DNA of 56,708 nt from Polyangiaceae bacterium (GCA_025937785.1 JAICQQ010000032.1:1-56708), one strand, 5' to 3'. Shown: positions 26,220-37,056, counted from the first letter of the stretch. The notes: generated from the letters alone by a model not told the origin. A program made the numbers and translations.

Positions 26220-26377
26220 TATCTACTTATGCCATAGCTGGACGCTTCAGCGCTGCTTTTGACCGCGCTCGGCTGCAACGTCGGGCCCACAACGGGAGCA
26301 CTTTCCACACCTTGTGCAGCCCGAAACCTGCGCTAGAGTCCCGCCCTGTTAGAGGGCGCTTCGCCCGTGGAGACGTA

Positions 26378-26845
26378 ATGCTCGACCTTCCCGATCCAGG
26401 ACTCTATCGCACGACCACCGCCATGCCCGGCCACGAAGATGCCTTCCCTGCAGGAGCGCTCGTCTACGTGGGACAGGCCAAAAACAGCAGCAACAAGTTC
26501 GTCGTCCGCCCGGGCCAGAACCGCAACAACCGCTGGTATTGGGGCGAGCCGACCACGCCGCTGCGATCCCCCACTTGGGCACGCACGCTGAAGGCGCTTC
26601 CTTCCGAGGGTTACTATACGCTCCCCGAGACGCTCGAGCTCGAGGGCGGCGGGCGCTGGCTCAAAAATGCCATCGTGCAGCTCGGCTACAACGAGAAGGG
26701 CCAGGGCATCATCTTCGTTGCGGAGTCGCGCGCCGCTTCGGAAGACAACGCCCTGTTCTTTAGCGAAAAGGGCATGCTCGTGAAGGACGAGATGCTGACG
26801 AAGCTGAACTGGGCGCCCATCCTCCCCATCCGCGAAGACGCTTAG
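26378..26845 (+). CDS. Hypothetical protein
   Basis: A 155-residue soluble protein with no family recognised. The start ATG is preceded by GGAG; the frame extends upstream but without signals. It reads LPDPGLYRTTTAMPGHEDAFPAGALVYVGQAKNSSNKFVVRPGQNRNNRWYW near the N-terminus, an all-beta, SH3- or Tudor-like stretch. A second half contains GYYTLPETLELEGGGRWLKNAIVQLGYNEKGQGIIFVAE. No signal peptide or membrane segment is visible. It stands alone, with a palindromic hairpin right after its stop. Confidence 0.7.
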   Translation: MLDLPDPGLYRTTTAMPGHEDAFPAGALVYVGQAKNSSNKFVVRPGQNRNNRWYWGEPTTPLRSPTWARTLKALPSEGYYTLPETLELEGGGRWLKNAIVQLGYNEKGQGIIFVAESRAASEDNALFFSEKGMLVKDEMLTKLNWAPILPIREDA

Positions 26846-26853
26846 TCCAGTTG

Positions 26854-26871
26854 CGTTCGCCCGGGCGAACG
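26854..26871. terminator. Perfect 18-bp palindrome, probable bidirectional terminator
   Basis: CGTTCGCCCGGGCGAACG folds into a 7-bp stem with a CCGG tetraloop. It lies 8 nt after one stop codon and about 110 nt from the convergent sdhB stop. There is no T-run, so rho-independent strength is uncertain. A protein-binding palindrome is the alternative. Confidence 0.5.
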
Positions 26872-26981
26872 TGAGGTAGCGTCGACGACCCGCATTCGCC
26901 GGGCGCGCCGAACGTGCCCGGCCAAGGTTCGCGAGCGATGGCCTCCCGGCCGGAGCCAGGGCCGCGGTCAGGTCCTAAGGG

Positions 26982-27764
26982 CTACTTTGCTCGGGACACC
27001 AGGCGGTCGCGCGACACCAGGCCCGCTTTGAGAAACTGCCGGTTCATGCGCGCGATGAAGTCCACGTCGATGTGCTTGGGACAAGCTTCCATGCATTCGA
27101 AGTGATTCGTGCAATGCCCGAAACCTTCGGCTTCCATCTGCGCGACCATGTTCTGCACGCGGCGCGTCGCCTCCGGAGCGCCCTGCGGGAGCAAGTTCAA
27201 GTGCATGGCCTTGGCGGCGGTGAATAACATGGCGGCGGCGTTGGGGCATGCGGCGACACACGCGCCGCAGCCGATGCAGGCCGCCGCATCCATGGCCAGA
27301 TCCGCGTCGGGCTTGGGGATCGGGATCATGTTGGCGTCCTGCGCGCTGCCAGTACGCACCGAGACGTAACCGCCGGCCTGTACGATGCGATCGAACGCGC
27401 TCCGGTCGACGACCAGATCCTTCAGCACCGGAAACGCCTGAGCGCGCCACGGCTCTAGCCAGAGCTCGTCGCCGTCGTCGAACTGCCGCATGTGCAGCTG
27501 ACAAGTCGTGGTGGCCTTCTGCGGTCCATGCGCCTGCCCATTGATCACCATACCGCACGCGCCGCAGATACCTTCGCGACAATCGTGGTCGAAGGCGATT
27601 GGGTCCTCACCCTCCTCGATCAAACGTTCGTTCACCTGATCGAGCATCTCTAGAAACGACGAGTGCTCGGAGACGTTCTTGGCCTCGTAGCGCTTGAATT
27701 CGCCGGCGCTTTCGCCGTTCGCTTGACGCCAGACGTGCAGCACCAAGTTCATGGTCTTGGACAT
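26982..27764 (-). CDS. sdhB: Succinate dehydrogenase/fumarate reductase iron-sulfur subunit
   Basis: A 260-residue electron-transfer subunit of complex II. The plant-type ferredoxin domain has [11 protein letters not shown] with a later Cys (TTTCQLH) for [2Fe-2S]. The C-terminal domain has [12 protein letters not shown] and [15 protein letters not shown] for the [4Fe-4S] and [3Fe-4S] clusters. The gene starts 3 nt after sdhA and is last in a sdhC-sdhA-sdhB operon. The single-polypeptide five-helix anchor encoded upstream fits the menaquinone-type (type B) enzyme group. Confidence 0.95.
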   Translation of the reverse strand: MSKTMNLVLHVWRQANGESAGEFKRYEAKNVSEHSSFLEMLDQVNERLIEEGEDPIAFDHDCREGICGACGMVINGQAHGPQKATTTCQLHMRQFDDGDELWLEPWRAQAFPVLKDLVVDRSAFDRIVQAGGYVSVRTGSAQDANMIPIPKPDADLAMDAAACIGCGACVAACPNAAAMLFTAAKAMHLNLLPQGAPEATRRVQNMVAQMEAEGFGHCTNHFECMEACPKHIDVDFIARMNRQFLKAGLVSRDRLVSRAK

Positions 27765-27767
27765 GGT

Positions 27768-29696
<1,929 letters not shown>

Positions 29697-29737
29697 TGCG
29701 ATTACTTCGACGGGGCTATTGCTGACGCTGCTATGAC

Positions 29738-30406
29738 TCAGCGGACGAGACCGAAGACTACGGCGAGGGGGATGGTGATGTTCGCGACCACGATGGCGAG
29801 CGCGAGCGCCTGAGCCGCGCTGCGCCAGCGCTCGTTCTTCAGCGTGTTGGAGATTCCGACGCTCTGCAGCAAGCTCCACGCGCCATGGTACAGGTGCACG
29901 CCGAGCACCATTTGACTCGCGATGTAGAGCGACGAGACCCACGGCACGCTGAACCCGTTGACGACGTTGCCGTAAACGTTGTGCGTCGAGTGACGGTAGT
30001 CGGCGAATGCCAGCCCTGGGTACGTGAAATGCGCGAGGTGGTACAGGACGAACAGCAGCAGCAGCGGCCCGGTCCAGAACATCGTCTGCGATGCGTACGT
30101 GGAGGCCACCTCGGGCGGCTTCACCTTGTAACGCTCCGGACGCGCGCGGCGCGTGGCCAGCGCGAGTTGAAAGGCCGTGACCACGTGCAGCACGAACACG
30201 ATCAGAAGTCCACCGCGTACGGCCCACAACAGCGCCCCCAACTCCTTGAGGCCTGCGGCGTATTTGTTGAAGGGATTCGGCCCCAGGTAGACCTGCAGAT
30301 TGCCCAGGCAGTGCCCGATGACGAAGCCGAACAACACCAGGCCCGTGAGGGCCATGACCGCCTTCTTGCCGATCGAAGTGTTGTAAAGAGTCAGAACCTT
30401 TTCCAT
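29738..30406 (-). CDS. sdhC: Succinate dehydrogenase cytochrome b membrane anchor
   Basis: A 222-residue integral membrane protein with five hydrophobic helices, the one-polypeptide type B anchor that binds two hemes b. Candidate axial His residues are in [27 protein letters not shown] and VHLYHGAW. The start at [15 protein letters not shown] is chosen because the family begins there; the open frame runs 22 codons further. It is first in the sdhCAB operon and passes electrons from sdhB to the quinone pool. Confidence 0.93.
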   Translation of the reverse strand: MEKVLTLYNTSIGKKAVMALTGLVLFGFVIGHCLGNLQVYLGPNPFNKYAAGLKELGALLWAVRGGLLIVFVLHVVTAFQLALATRRARPERYKVKPPEVASTYASQTMFWTGPLLLLFVLYHLAHFTYPGLAFADYRHSTHNVYGNVVNGFSVPWVSSLYIASQMVLGVHLYHGAWSLLQSVGISNTLKNERWRSAAQALALAIVVANITIPLAVVFGLVR

Positions 30407-30544
30407 AGCTAACCGAAGATAAGACGCTGGAGGATGCTCGAGATCGTAGTCGAGCATCGAGCGGCGCGCCATGCTGCGAGCCGCCGACGCCGGGCACTTC
30501 TAGCAGAGAGCTCTAGCAGAGCCCGACGTCCTGCTCGAGATCCG

Positions 30545-31132
30545 TTACTTCGCGCCCTTCAAGTTCTTGGCAACGAACTCCCAATTGATGAGCTTGTCGC
30601 AGAAGGCCTCGAGGAACGCATTCCGATTGTTGCGATGGTCGATGTAGTAGGCGTGCTCCCATACGTCGGTGGTGAGCAGTGGCACATCCGGCGTGGTGAG
30701 CGGAGTTTCGGCGTTCGGAGTCGTCACGATCTTGCCCTTCCCTCCGCTGAGCACCAGCCATACGTAGCCGGAGCCAAAACGGCCGGCACCTTCGTTGACC
30801 CACTGCTCGCGGAACTTCTCCCAGCCTCCGAAGCCGTTGATCAGATCGGCCACGTCGCCCGCTGGCGGAGCGCCACCGCCGCCTGGCTTCATGCCGTCCC
30901 AGAAGAACGTGTGGTTGTACACCTGGGCGGCGTTGTTGAATACGCCTCCGGAGCTGGTTTTGATCACCTCTTCGAGGCTTTTCTCGGCTTCGGGCTTGCC
31001 TTCGATGGCGGCCTTTAGCTTCGTCATGTAGCCTTTGTGATGCTTTTCGTAGTGAAACTCGAGGGTCTCTTGACACATCACCGGCTCGAGTGCGTCTTTT
31101 GCGTACGGAAGGGGCGCGACTGTGAACTGCAT
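30545..31132 (-). CDS. sodB: Superoxide dismutase, Fe/Mn family
   Basis: A 195-residue cytoplasmic enzyme that dismutates superoxide. Metal ligands are all visible: His27 (LEFHYEKHH), His74 (YNHTFFWDG), Asp156 and His160 (DVWEHAYYID). The N-terminal hairpin and C-terminal mixed domain are complete. A strong ribosome site (AAAGGAG) lies 8 nt before the ATG. Spacing and the GSGYVWLV stretch lean towards the iron form, but metal choice cannot be fixed by eye. It sits upstream of sdhCAB, a known superoxide source, in the same orientation. Confidence 0.95.
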   Translation of the reverse strand: MQFTVAPLPYAKDALEPVMCQETLEFHYEKHHKGYMTKLKAAIEGKPEAEKSLEEVIKTSSGGVFNNAAQVYNHTFFWDGMKPGGGGAPPAGDVADLINGFGGWEKFREQWVNEGAGRFGSGYVWLVLSGGKGKIVTTPNAETPLTTPDVPLLTTDVWEHAYYIDHRNNRNAFLEAFCDKLINWEFVAKNLKGAK

Positions 31133-31334
31133 GTTTAGCTCCTTTTCTGGCGTGCTTTGCCAGGTGCTTGTAGGGCAAACGCCGCGTCCTGTCACTCCCG
31201 CTGCTGCGGAGCGGGCGTGCTTGCCGTCGGGCTTGGCAGCGGCAACAATTCGCGACAGAATATCGCTCGTTCAGCCGCCCGGACAGTTTTTCCACAGCGG
31301 ACCGAGATGACCCCCAAACGACCTGACGGCAGCG

Positions 31335-32597
31335 ATGGATAGACGTACCTGGCTTCGAGTGAGCGGCGCCACGGCGGCGGCGGCGGCTTTGCCTTTCCTG
31401 TTTCAGCGTCGTATCGGACGCGCTGAGTCCAGCTCCAGTTTGGTCCGCGATCCTCGGGGGATCTTGGATCTCAGGCGTGGGCTCGAGTACCGCGTGGTCG
31501 AGCGCGCCTTCGACCCCATGACGGACGGACACCGGGTCCCGGCGTCGCCAGACGGCATGGCCTGTTTCTCGGGACCGAACAACACGTGGGTGCTGATGCG
31601 CAACCACGAGCTCGACCGCAACCTTTCACTCGGAGCCTTTCGGGGCAAGCCCGTGCCCGAGGCCTACGACGCGCGCGCCGCTGGCGGTGTGACACGCGTC
31701 GTCCTCGATGCCGCCACGGGCGAGCGTCTGTCCAGCAACCTGGTACTGGCAGGCACGCTGCGGAACTGCGCGGGGGGCCCGAGCCCATGGGGTTGGATCA
31801 GCTGCGAAGAGACCACGGAGCGCGGGCACGGGTACGCATTCTTGTGCTCTACCAGCGCCGATCGCGTGGCTGCCCCGCGCCGTATCCCGGGCTACGGACG
31901 CTTTCGCCACGAAGCCGCCGCCGTGGATCCTCGAACGTCGATCGCGTACCTCACCGAGGATCAACGGGACGGTTGCTTGTACCGCTTCGTCCCGGACCAG
32001 CCCGGCGATCCTTTCGTGGGAAAGCTGCAGGCACTGGCGCATGCGCACGAACCGAACTTTGCCTTGAGCTCGGCGCTCCGATCCGGCCAGTCCATCCCGG
32101 TGCGCTGGGTCGACATCAAGGACCCAACGCCCACGTCCGACAGCGTGCGCCACGAAGCCGCGCGCGCCGGGGCTGCCCCACTCAGTCGCGGTGAGGGGAT
32201 CTGGTTCGCGGATCACACCGTGTGGATCTGTTCTACCGACGGCGGGCGCGCCGGCTCGGGTCAGGTCTTCGCGCTCGGCGTGGGGCCGGGCAAAGATGCC
32301 GACCGCCTGCGGCTCGTGGTCGGGTCTCCCGGTCCCAGCGTGCTCGACATGCCGGACAATATCACGATTGCTCCTTGGGGCGACATCGTGGTCGCCGAGG
32401 ACGGGTCGGGGGCGCAGTACGTGCGCGCCATCACGCCTGGAGGACAGGTGATCGATCTCGCCAAGAACGCGAAGAGCCAGGGTGAGCTCGCAGGCGTCTG
32501 CTTCTCGCCCGACGGTTCCACGCTGTTCCTCAACCTTCAGTTCGACGGGATCACGCTCGCCATCCGCGGTAGCTTCCCGAACGCCGATCGGACATAG
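31335..32597 (+). CDS. PhoX-like (DUF839) secreted protein
   Basis: A 420-residue protein with a Tat-like leader (MDRRTWLRVSGATAAAAALPFLF). The body matches the DUF839/PhoX beta-propeller type: DGMACFSGPNNTWVLMRNHEL, GGVTRVVLDAATGE, NCAGGPSPWGWISCEET, YGRFRHEAAAVDP and LDMPDNITIAPWGDIVVAEDG. PhoX enzymes are Ca/Fe-dependent periplasmic alkaline phosphatases. Conserved Cys and EET-type metal ligands seem kept (NCAGG, CEET). Substrate is unproven, since many DUF839 relatives are uncharacterised. It is divergent from sodB. Confidence 0.88.
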   Translation: MDRRTWLRVSGATAAAAALPFLFQRRIGRAESSSSLVRDPRGILDLRRGLEYRVVERAFDPMTDGHRVPASPDGMACFSGPNNTWVLMRNHELDRNLSLGAFRGKPVPEAYDARAAGGVTRVVLDAATGERLSSNLVLAGTLRNCAGGPSPWGWISCEETTERGHGYAFLCSTSADRVAAPRRIPGYGRFRHEAAAVDPRTSIAYLTEDQRDGCLYRFVPDQPGDPFVGKLQALAHAHEPNFALSSALRSGQSIPVRWVDIKDPTPTSDSVRHEAARAGAAPLSRGEGIWFADHTVWICSTDGGRAGSGQVFALGVGPGKDADRLRLVVGSPGPSVLDMPDNITIAPWGDIVVAEDGSGAQYVRAITPGGQVIDLAKNAKSQGELAGVCFSPDGSTLFLNLQFDGITLAIRGSFPNADRT

Positions 32598-33115
32598 CGG
32601 TCGTCGCTCGACACCCCCGACCCGGAGCACGGACGACAGCGGGCCGCGCCGTGAAAGATTTCACCGGGGCTACCTGCCCCGGCCGCGAGTGATTGCTCGG
32701 ATTCGGGCCCGCAATGCGACGTGGCACCGGGCTGCTTGCCACCCCACGTGTGCTGCTCTCGCACCTATCGACCCAGCGGTGGTGGTGTGCGCCGTTCTGC
32801 TTGTCCAAATCGCCCGCGACTTGCGCCGCTTTGCGCGCGCGACCGCATGCCTGGACAAGCAACCACAATCTGCTCGAGGGTTCGAACCTCCGCGGAGCCG
32901 AAGAACACACGTCAATACACTTCAGGGGTGACCTAGTGCTCAGCGCTGGGTCCAATGCTAATGATCTTGATAGAAAGGCGTTCGTCGCATGTCGCTCGAA
33001 GGGTGCCACGTCGAGTTCATGCTTCTCGGTTTCATGCTCGGGGCGATTGTGCCAGGATTTGGCGACCCCGACCGAAGCCCCTCACGATCGTCGACAGTCA
33101 CGGAGGATCATCGAT
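32598..33115. other. 518-bp intergenic region with a 10-bp inverted repeat
   Basis: No convincing gene. TGCTTGTCCA (32798-32807) and TGGACAAGCA (32852-32861) form a perfect inverted repeat enclosing 44 nt of GC-rich DNA that could fold further. A GGTTCGAACC palindrome lies just downstream. The right end carries the ribosome site (CGGAGGA) of the VWA lipoprotein gene. Long overlapping frames on both strands lack family resemblance. Confidence 0.5.
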
Positions 33116-34453
33116 ATGTTTCAGCGATTTCGTAGCTTAGCTGTTTCAACCGTCCTGGTGGGCTTGATCGCCGGCTTCGCCTGCTCGGCTCCAAAGGAGG
33201 ACGACGATGACGACAGCTTCGGAACCGACGCGAACGGCTCGAACGGCAACGGGTCCGGTAACAACAACAACGGCAGCGGCGGCACCGCCTCGGGCAGCGG
33301 CGGCACGAGCTCGGGCAGCGGTAACAACAACGGCAGCGGCGGCACGAACGGTGACAGCGGTGGAGCCTCCTCCGGCAACAACGACGTCGCAACTGCTACG
33401 TCTTCCGGGAACTCTGGGTCTTCGTCGTCCTCGGGCACCACGGGCGGTCCCCAGATCGGCGGCGACCTCGGTGAGGCGTGCGAGGGCCTGCCTTTCGAGG
33501 GTGGCGGGTTCGAAGACGAGGCTTGCGTCGGCACGGGCTATGAAGCCGAAGCGTTCCCCGTCGATCTGGTGCTGATGGTCGACGTGTCGACGTCGATGGT
33601 CGACAACATGGTCGACGGTGTCACCCGCTGGGAGCTCGTGAAGAACGCTTTGAACGAGTTCGTCACCGATCCGGACGCCGAGGAGATCGGCATGGGGATC
33701 GACTTCTGGAGCTGGGTCGACGATGACAGCTGCAGCATCGACCAATACGCAGAGCCCACCGTGGCCATCGGTCCTCTGGGCGACAATCAGGACGAGATCG
33801 TGCAAGCGCTCGACGATCAGCGCCCGGGTGGCCTCACGCCCACGTACCCAGCACTGGCGGGTGCGATTCAGTATGCGAAGGCGCACGCCGCGGACAACCC
33901 CGCGCGCCAGGCGGTCGTCGTGTTCGTCACCGACGGCTATCCCACCAAGTGCGATCCACAGGACATCCCGACCATCGCCGAGCTCGCCGCTGACTCGTGG
34001 GCAGAAAGTCCGCGCGTGCCCGTGTTCGTGATCGGCATCGACGGCGTCTACAACCTCGATCAGATCGCCTCGGCAGGCGGCACCCGAGAGCCGTTCCTCG
34101 TCGAAGGCGAAGGCAGCACGGAGCGGCTCGTCACGGCACTCAAGAACATCACCACCGACACGGCGCGCTGTGAGTTCGAGATCCCGCCCTCGCCCGATCC
34201 CGACTTCCTGTCTCCCGACACGGAACGCGTGCAGGTGATCTACACGCCCGGCTCCGGCGACGCGCAAGAAATCCCCAGGGTGTCCGGCTACGCCGCGTGC
34301 GCCAGCGCACCCAACGGCGGCTGGTACACCGGCGGATTCGACGCCGACGGGAAGCCGACGAAAATCGTCGTGTGCCCGTGCAGTTGTGCGAACTTTGCTG
34401 CCGGTTCCGTCGAAGTCACGCTGGGCTGCAAGGCAACCCCGTCCGTCGAATAG
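33116..34453 (+). CDS. VWA-domain lipoprotein with Ser/Gly/Asn-rich linker
   Basis: About 445 residues. The signal peptide ends in a lipobox Cys (VGLIAGFAC), followed by an acidic patch (EDDDDDS) and about 90 residues of Gly/Ser/Asn/Thr. The VWA domain at about 142-345 has an intact MIDAS (DVSTSM, TPTYPA and VTDGYP). A Cys-containing tail (~345-445) includes CPCSCANF. GGAGG lies 9 nt before the ATG; the long open frame upstream is ignored. The fold suggests metal-dependent adhesion at the cell surface (family knowledge). The flexible linker would extend the domain from the membrane. Confidence 0.88.
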   Translation: MFQRFRSLAVSTVLVGLIAGFACSAPKEDDDDDSFGTDANGSNGNGSGNNNNGSGGTASGSGGTSSGSGNNNGSGGTNGDSGGASSGNNDVATATSSGNSGSSSSSGTTGGPQIGGDLGEACEGLPFEGGGFEDEACVGTGYEAEAFPVDLVLMVDVSTSMVDNMVDGVTRWELVKNALNEFVTDPDAEEIGMGIDFWSWVDDDSCSIDQYAEPTVAIGPLGDNQDEIVQALDDQRPGGLTPTYPALAGAIQYAKAHAADNPARQAVVVFVTDGYPTKCDPQDIPTIAELAADSWAESPRVPVFVIGIDGVYNLDQIASAGGTREPFLVEGEGSTERLVTALKNITTDTARCEFEIPPSPDPDFLSPDTERVQVIYTPGSGDAQEIPRVSGYAACASAPNGGWYTGGFDADGKPTKIVVCPCSCANFAAGSVEVTLGCKATPSVE

Positions 34454-34478
34454 CCCCGCACTTTCGCCCCAGCGAGTT

Positions 34479-34495
34479 GCGGCGGATTCCGCCGC
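34479..34495 (+). terminator. Terminator-like hairpin after the VWA lipoprotein gene
   Basis: GCGGCGG-ATT-CCGCCGC gives a 7-bp GC stem and 3-nt loop, 25 nt after the stop, followed by TTCTCG. The short T-tract makes it a moderate candidate. Confidence 0.6.
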
Positions 34496-34554
34496 TTCTC
34501 GCCACTCGTGATTCCAAAATCGAAGTCTATGGGTGAAGTGTGAGCGCCCATGGG

Positions 34555-34583
34555 TTGACAGCGGGCGGACTCTCGTAGAGAGT
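34555..34583 (+). promoter_or_regulatory. Candidate promoter for a small RNA
   Basis: TTGACA (34555-34560) matches the sigma-70 -35 consensus exactly. A -10-like GAGAGT follows at 17 bp spacing, or TAGAGA at 15 bp. The -10 match is weak. It lies between two hairpins in otherwise gene-free DNA. Confidence 0.4.
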
Positions 34584-34584
34584 A

Positions 34585-34690
34585 CTTCGCAGACGAGGTC
34601 GGCTAGCCCAGGTGCTCCCAAACAGGGTTGGCCGTGCCGTTCAAGAGGCCCCGTTCATTTGGCAACAGATGAGCGGGGCCTTGCTTTGTG
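34585..34690 (+). ncRNA. Candidate small RNA (~105 nt)
   Basis: This short interval lies between a TTGACA promoter-like element and a strong terminator hairpin, and has no credible coding frame or ribosome site. No known RNA family is recognised; I compared it by eye with the SRP RNA core and found no match. The call rests on the promoter/terminator arrangement alone. Confidence 0.35.
34647..34690 (+). terminator. Intrinsic terminator
   Basis: GGCCCCGTTCAT pairs with ATGAGCGGGGCC (one G-T wobble) as a 12-bp stem with a 10-nt loop, followed by TTGCTTTGTG. This is the best rho-independent terminator in the window. On the other strand it also lies 64 nt beyond the tRNA-Leu 3' end. Confidence 0.75.
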
Positions 34691-34753
34691 ACGGATGCAC
34701 CCGCCGTACCCGCCAGTCAGCGCAGCAGCGATACCCCCAATGTGATGTCCGTG

Positions 34754-34840
34754 TGGTGCCGAAGGAGGGACTTGAACCCCCACGCCCTTGCGGGCAATGG
34801 ATTTTGAATCCACCGCGTCTGCCGATTCCGCCACTTCGGC
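34754..34840 (-). tRNA. tRNA-Leu (CAA anticodon)
   Basis: An 87-nt class II tRNA with encoded CCA. The acceptor arms GCCGAAG and CTTCGGC pair perfectly, with discriminator A. The anticodon loop TTCAAAA sits between GGAT and ATCC-type stem halves, giving CAA, which reads UUG. A long variable arm (TGCCCGCAAGGGCG) is typical of leucine tRNA, and the T loop GGTTCAAGTCC is standard. It lies downstream of a small minus-strand gene. Confidence 0.95.
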
Positions 34841-35018
34841 TTGTTGTTCGATTCGCTAGGTCGAGCTGTCGCTTTCGGTTTGGAGCGCCGCCACTCGGCG
34901 ACCCAAAGGTAGGCGCACCGTAGTCGCTCCCACGGTTTTCGCAACGGCGATTTCACGAATCGTTGGCGGCACCGAGCGGCCCCGGACCGCCAGCCAGTGT
35001 TCGATGCCGCGCGAAACT

Positions 35019-35474
35019 TTAGGACCGCTGGCGGGTGGCTCGGCGGCGGCGTTCACGCTCGCCGAGGGAGCCGAGACGGCGGATGCGATCGCTGGCAGCG
35101 CGCAGGGTGGGCTCGAGGGGCGTGGTGGCGTCCACCAGATCGCCGAGCTCGAGCATGGCAGCCTCGGCCCGTTCCCAGGCGGCGGTGAACCCGAGGCTTC
35201 CCGGCGCGTGACGCCGCGCCTGCTCGCTCGCTTTGGCGAGCTCACGCCCCACACGCGCGATGGCGACGAGCCGGCGGGCGTGCTGCCCTTCGCGCTGGGT
35301 GGCTGCGTACAGCATGCGCAAGATGCCGAGCAGATCTCGGACCGTCTCGAAAGGGAACGGCGAGTCGCGAAGAGCACGCATGAGGAGCAGGACGGGGCTG
35401 GAGGCAAAACGCCCGTCGGGCGCAATCGACTCTTCTAACCGATGGCCGGATGACGCACAATCCCACCTGCTCAT
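35019..35474 (-). CDS. Hypothetical helical protein
   Basis: A 151-residue, largely alpha-helical, Arg/Ala-rich protein: LLMRALRDSPFPFETVRDLLGILRMLYAATQREGQHARRLVAIARVGRELAKA, then a second helical block (WERAEAAMLELGDLVDATTPLEPTL). No family is recognised. The first ATG shares its bases with the divergent DUF721 start (CATG), which is hard to reconcile with two promoters; Met32 at 35381 is a more comfortable start. tRNA-Leu lies downstream on the same strand. Confidence 0.55.
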   Translation of the reverse strand: MSRWDCASSGHRLEESIAPDGRFASSPVLLLMRALRDSPFPFETVRDLLGILRMLYAATQREGQHARRLVAIARVGRELAKASEQARRHAPGSLGFTAAWERAEAAMLELGDLVDATTPLEPTLRAASDRIRRLGSLGERERRRRATRQRS

Positions 35475-35982
35475 GCCGCGTAGATTCCGGCCTTCCGTCG
35501 CGACTTCCCCGGGACCTCACCCCAAGCGCGCGCCCACGCCACTCGCAGAGCTCCTCGACGATGCGCAGAGCGAGACCGCCCGCCGCGCGGGCGCGGCCTT
35601 CACCCCCAGCCTGTGGCGAGCCGCCGTTGGGGCACGCATCGCCGAGCGCACGCGCGTCGGAGCGCTCGTCCGTGGGACGCTGACGATTTACGCCGCCTCG
35701 TCGACCTGGGCCAACGAGCTCACCTTCTTGACGACGGACATCATCGCTCGCCTCAAAGCCGCAGGCGTCGATGTGCATACGCTGAAGTTCCGCATCAAAG
35801 ACCTGGGCGCCCCGCCGGACTCCAAAGCCCCGCGAGCGAGCGCCCCCCGCGCGCCAGCAAAGGCGCCCTTGCCCCCCGAGCTGCTGGAGCGCCTGGCCCA
35901 AGTGGAGGACCCCGAGCTTCGCGCGGCCATCGCCGAGGCCGCAGCGCTCTCGTTCGGCGCACGCGGCGGCGAGCGCAAGTAG
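35473..35982 (+). CDS. DUF721 (DciA-like) protein
   Basis: A 169-residue protein with the DUF721 core at about 20-95: LAELLDDAQSETARRAGAAFTPSLWRAAVGARIAERTRVGALVRGTLTIYAASSTWANELTFLTTDIIARL. A Pro/Ala/Lys linker and a short C-terminal helix follow. The Trp-Ala-Asn-Glu-Leu strand-helix signature is characteristic. DciA members load or activate the replicative helicase DnaB in bacteria lacking DnaC; that role is inferred here. The ATG is chosen because it precedes the domain closely; the frame continues upstream as a shadow of the opposite gene. Confidence 0.8.
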   Translation: MPRRFRPSVATSPGPHPKRAPTPLAELLDDAQSETARRAGAAFTPSLWRAAVGARIAERTRVGALVRGTLTIYAASSTWANELTFLTTDIIARLKAAGVDVHTLKFRIKDLGAPPDSKAPRASAPRAPAKAPLPPELLERLAQVEDPELRAAIAEAAALSFGARGGERK

Positions 35983-36018
35983 AAGTGGGAGCCGCGAGCC
36001 GCGAGTGCCACGGATCTT

Positions 36019-36900
36019 TCAGCGCGTCACGATGCGTTCCAGCCCCTCGATGCGCTGCACCAAGAAGCGCTCACTCGGACCGAAGGAGTGCTGCAAAGCT
36101 TGCAGCAGAGCGACGTAGTTTCGCAGCAACGTCAGGTCGACGCCCGACACCGTCCTCAGCACGGAATACAGCTCGTCGACGACGGCACCCGGCAGCGGCC
36201 GCCGCAAATTCATGAAAAGCTCGAACGCGTAGTCGGCCCAGCTCGACTTGCGCGTTGCTACCACCAAGCGAACGGCGTACTCCGCCGCCTTGTCGGCCAC
36301 TTCGATCGGCAGCACCGCCGACCCGCGCGAGGCCACGAGCAGCGCCTGCATGGCACCGGAGAGCACCCGTTCTGCTTCTGCGCCGCGTCCCAGCGCCAAC
36401 ACCTTGTCAGCGACGTTGCCGAGCACGGCGAAACCTTCGGGATGCGTGGGCCCGCTCGGCACGCGCTCTGCGGTTTGCCGTATCGGGTTGCCGCGGCTCA
36501 TGGTCACGCCGCCATGCAGGGTTTCGGCGCCGAACTGGCTCGCTTCCCCCAAGTCGATCACCACCGACCGGATGCTGAACTCCTGCTTGCCCATCCTGAC
36601 CACATCGCCGTCTCTCAGCGTGCGCGAACCGGCGACGCGGAGGTTGTTGACGAACACGCCGTTGACACTGCCAAAGTCTTCGAGCACCGCGGCGCGCTTG
36701 TCAGCGGTGATCTGAGCGTGGCGCCGCGACACGAGGCCGTCATCCAGCACGACCTGACACGCTGCGCTGCGCCCGATCACCGTGGTTCCGACGCGCAACT
36801 CGATCTTGTGCCCGCGGTATTCGATCCAGAACTTCGTGATCGTGCGCGACGTCCCCTCGTCACCCGGCGCACCTGAAGCTCGCTGATCGTTGGAAGTCAC
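36019..36900 (-). CDS. FHA-domain protein
   Basis: A 293-residue protein from a GTG start. The FHA domain at about 28-110 has the phosphothreonine-binding signature GRSAACQVVLDDGLVSRRHAQI and DFGSVNGVFVNN. A helical C-terminal region (~150-293, VLGNVADKVLALGRGAEAERVLSGAM) resembles the tail of the neighbouring FHA gene but lacks its zinc ribbon. It probably reads Ser/Thr kinase phosphorylation, which is abundant in myxobacteria. It follows a paralogue on the same strand by about 150 bp. Confidence 0.9.
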   Translation of the reverse strand: MTSNDQRASGAPGDEGTSRTITKFWIEYRGHKIELRVGTTVIGRSAACQVVLDDGLVSRRHAQITADKRAAVLEDFGSVNGVFVNNLRVAGSRTLRDGDVVRMGKQEFSIRSVVIDLGEASQFGAETLHGGVTMSRGNPIRQTAERVPSGPTHPEGFAVLGNVADKVLALGRGAEAERVLSGAMQALLVASRGSAVLPIEVADKAAEYAVRLVVATRKSSWADYAFELFMNLRRPLPGAVVDELYSVLRTVSGVDLTLLRNYVALLQALQHSFGPSERFLVQRIEGLERIVTR

Positions 36901-37056
36901 AGCGAATCAACGATACCCGTCGCGCGCGGGTGGTGTCGAGCCAGCTTTCATTGGAACCAATGCACTCATGCCGCAAGCCGAAGCGGTGGTCCGCCGGGCT
37001 CTGATCGTGGCTCGCTACGCGCTACCCCCCCTTTGGCTCGTTTCGACATCACGCGT

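Noticed and set aside
30500..30521. Direct repeat CTAGCAGAG twice, 13 bp apart, after the SOD gene
   Set aside because: Only two short copies with a palindromic centre; no flanking element or regulator supports a site.
32879..32888. GGTTCGAACC as a tRNA T-arm
   Set aside because: The flanking bases do not form acceptor, D or anticodon stems at tRNA spacing.
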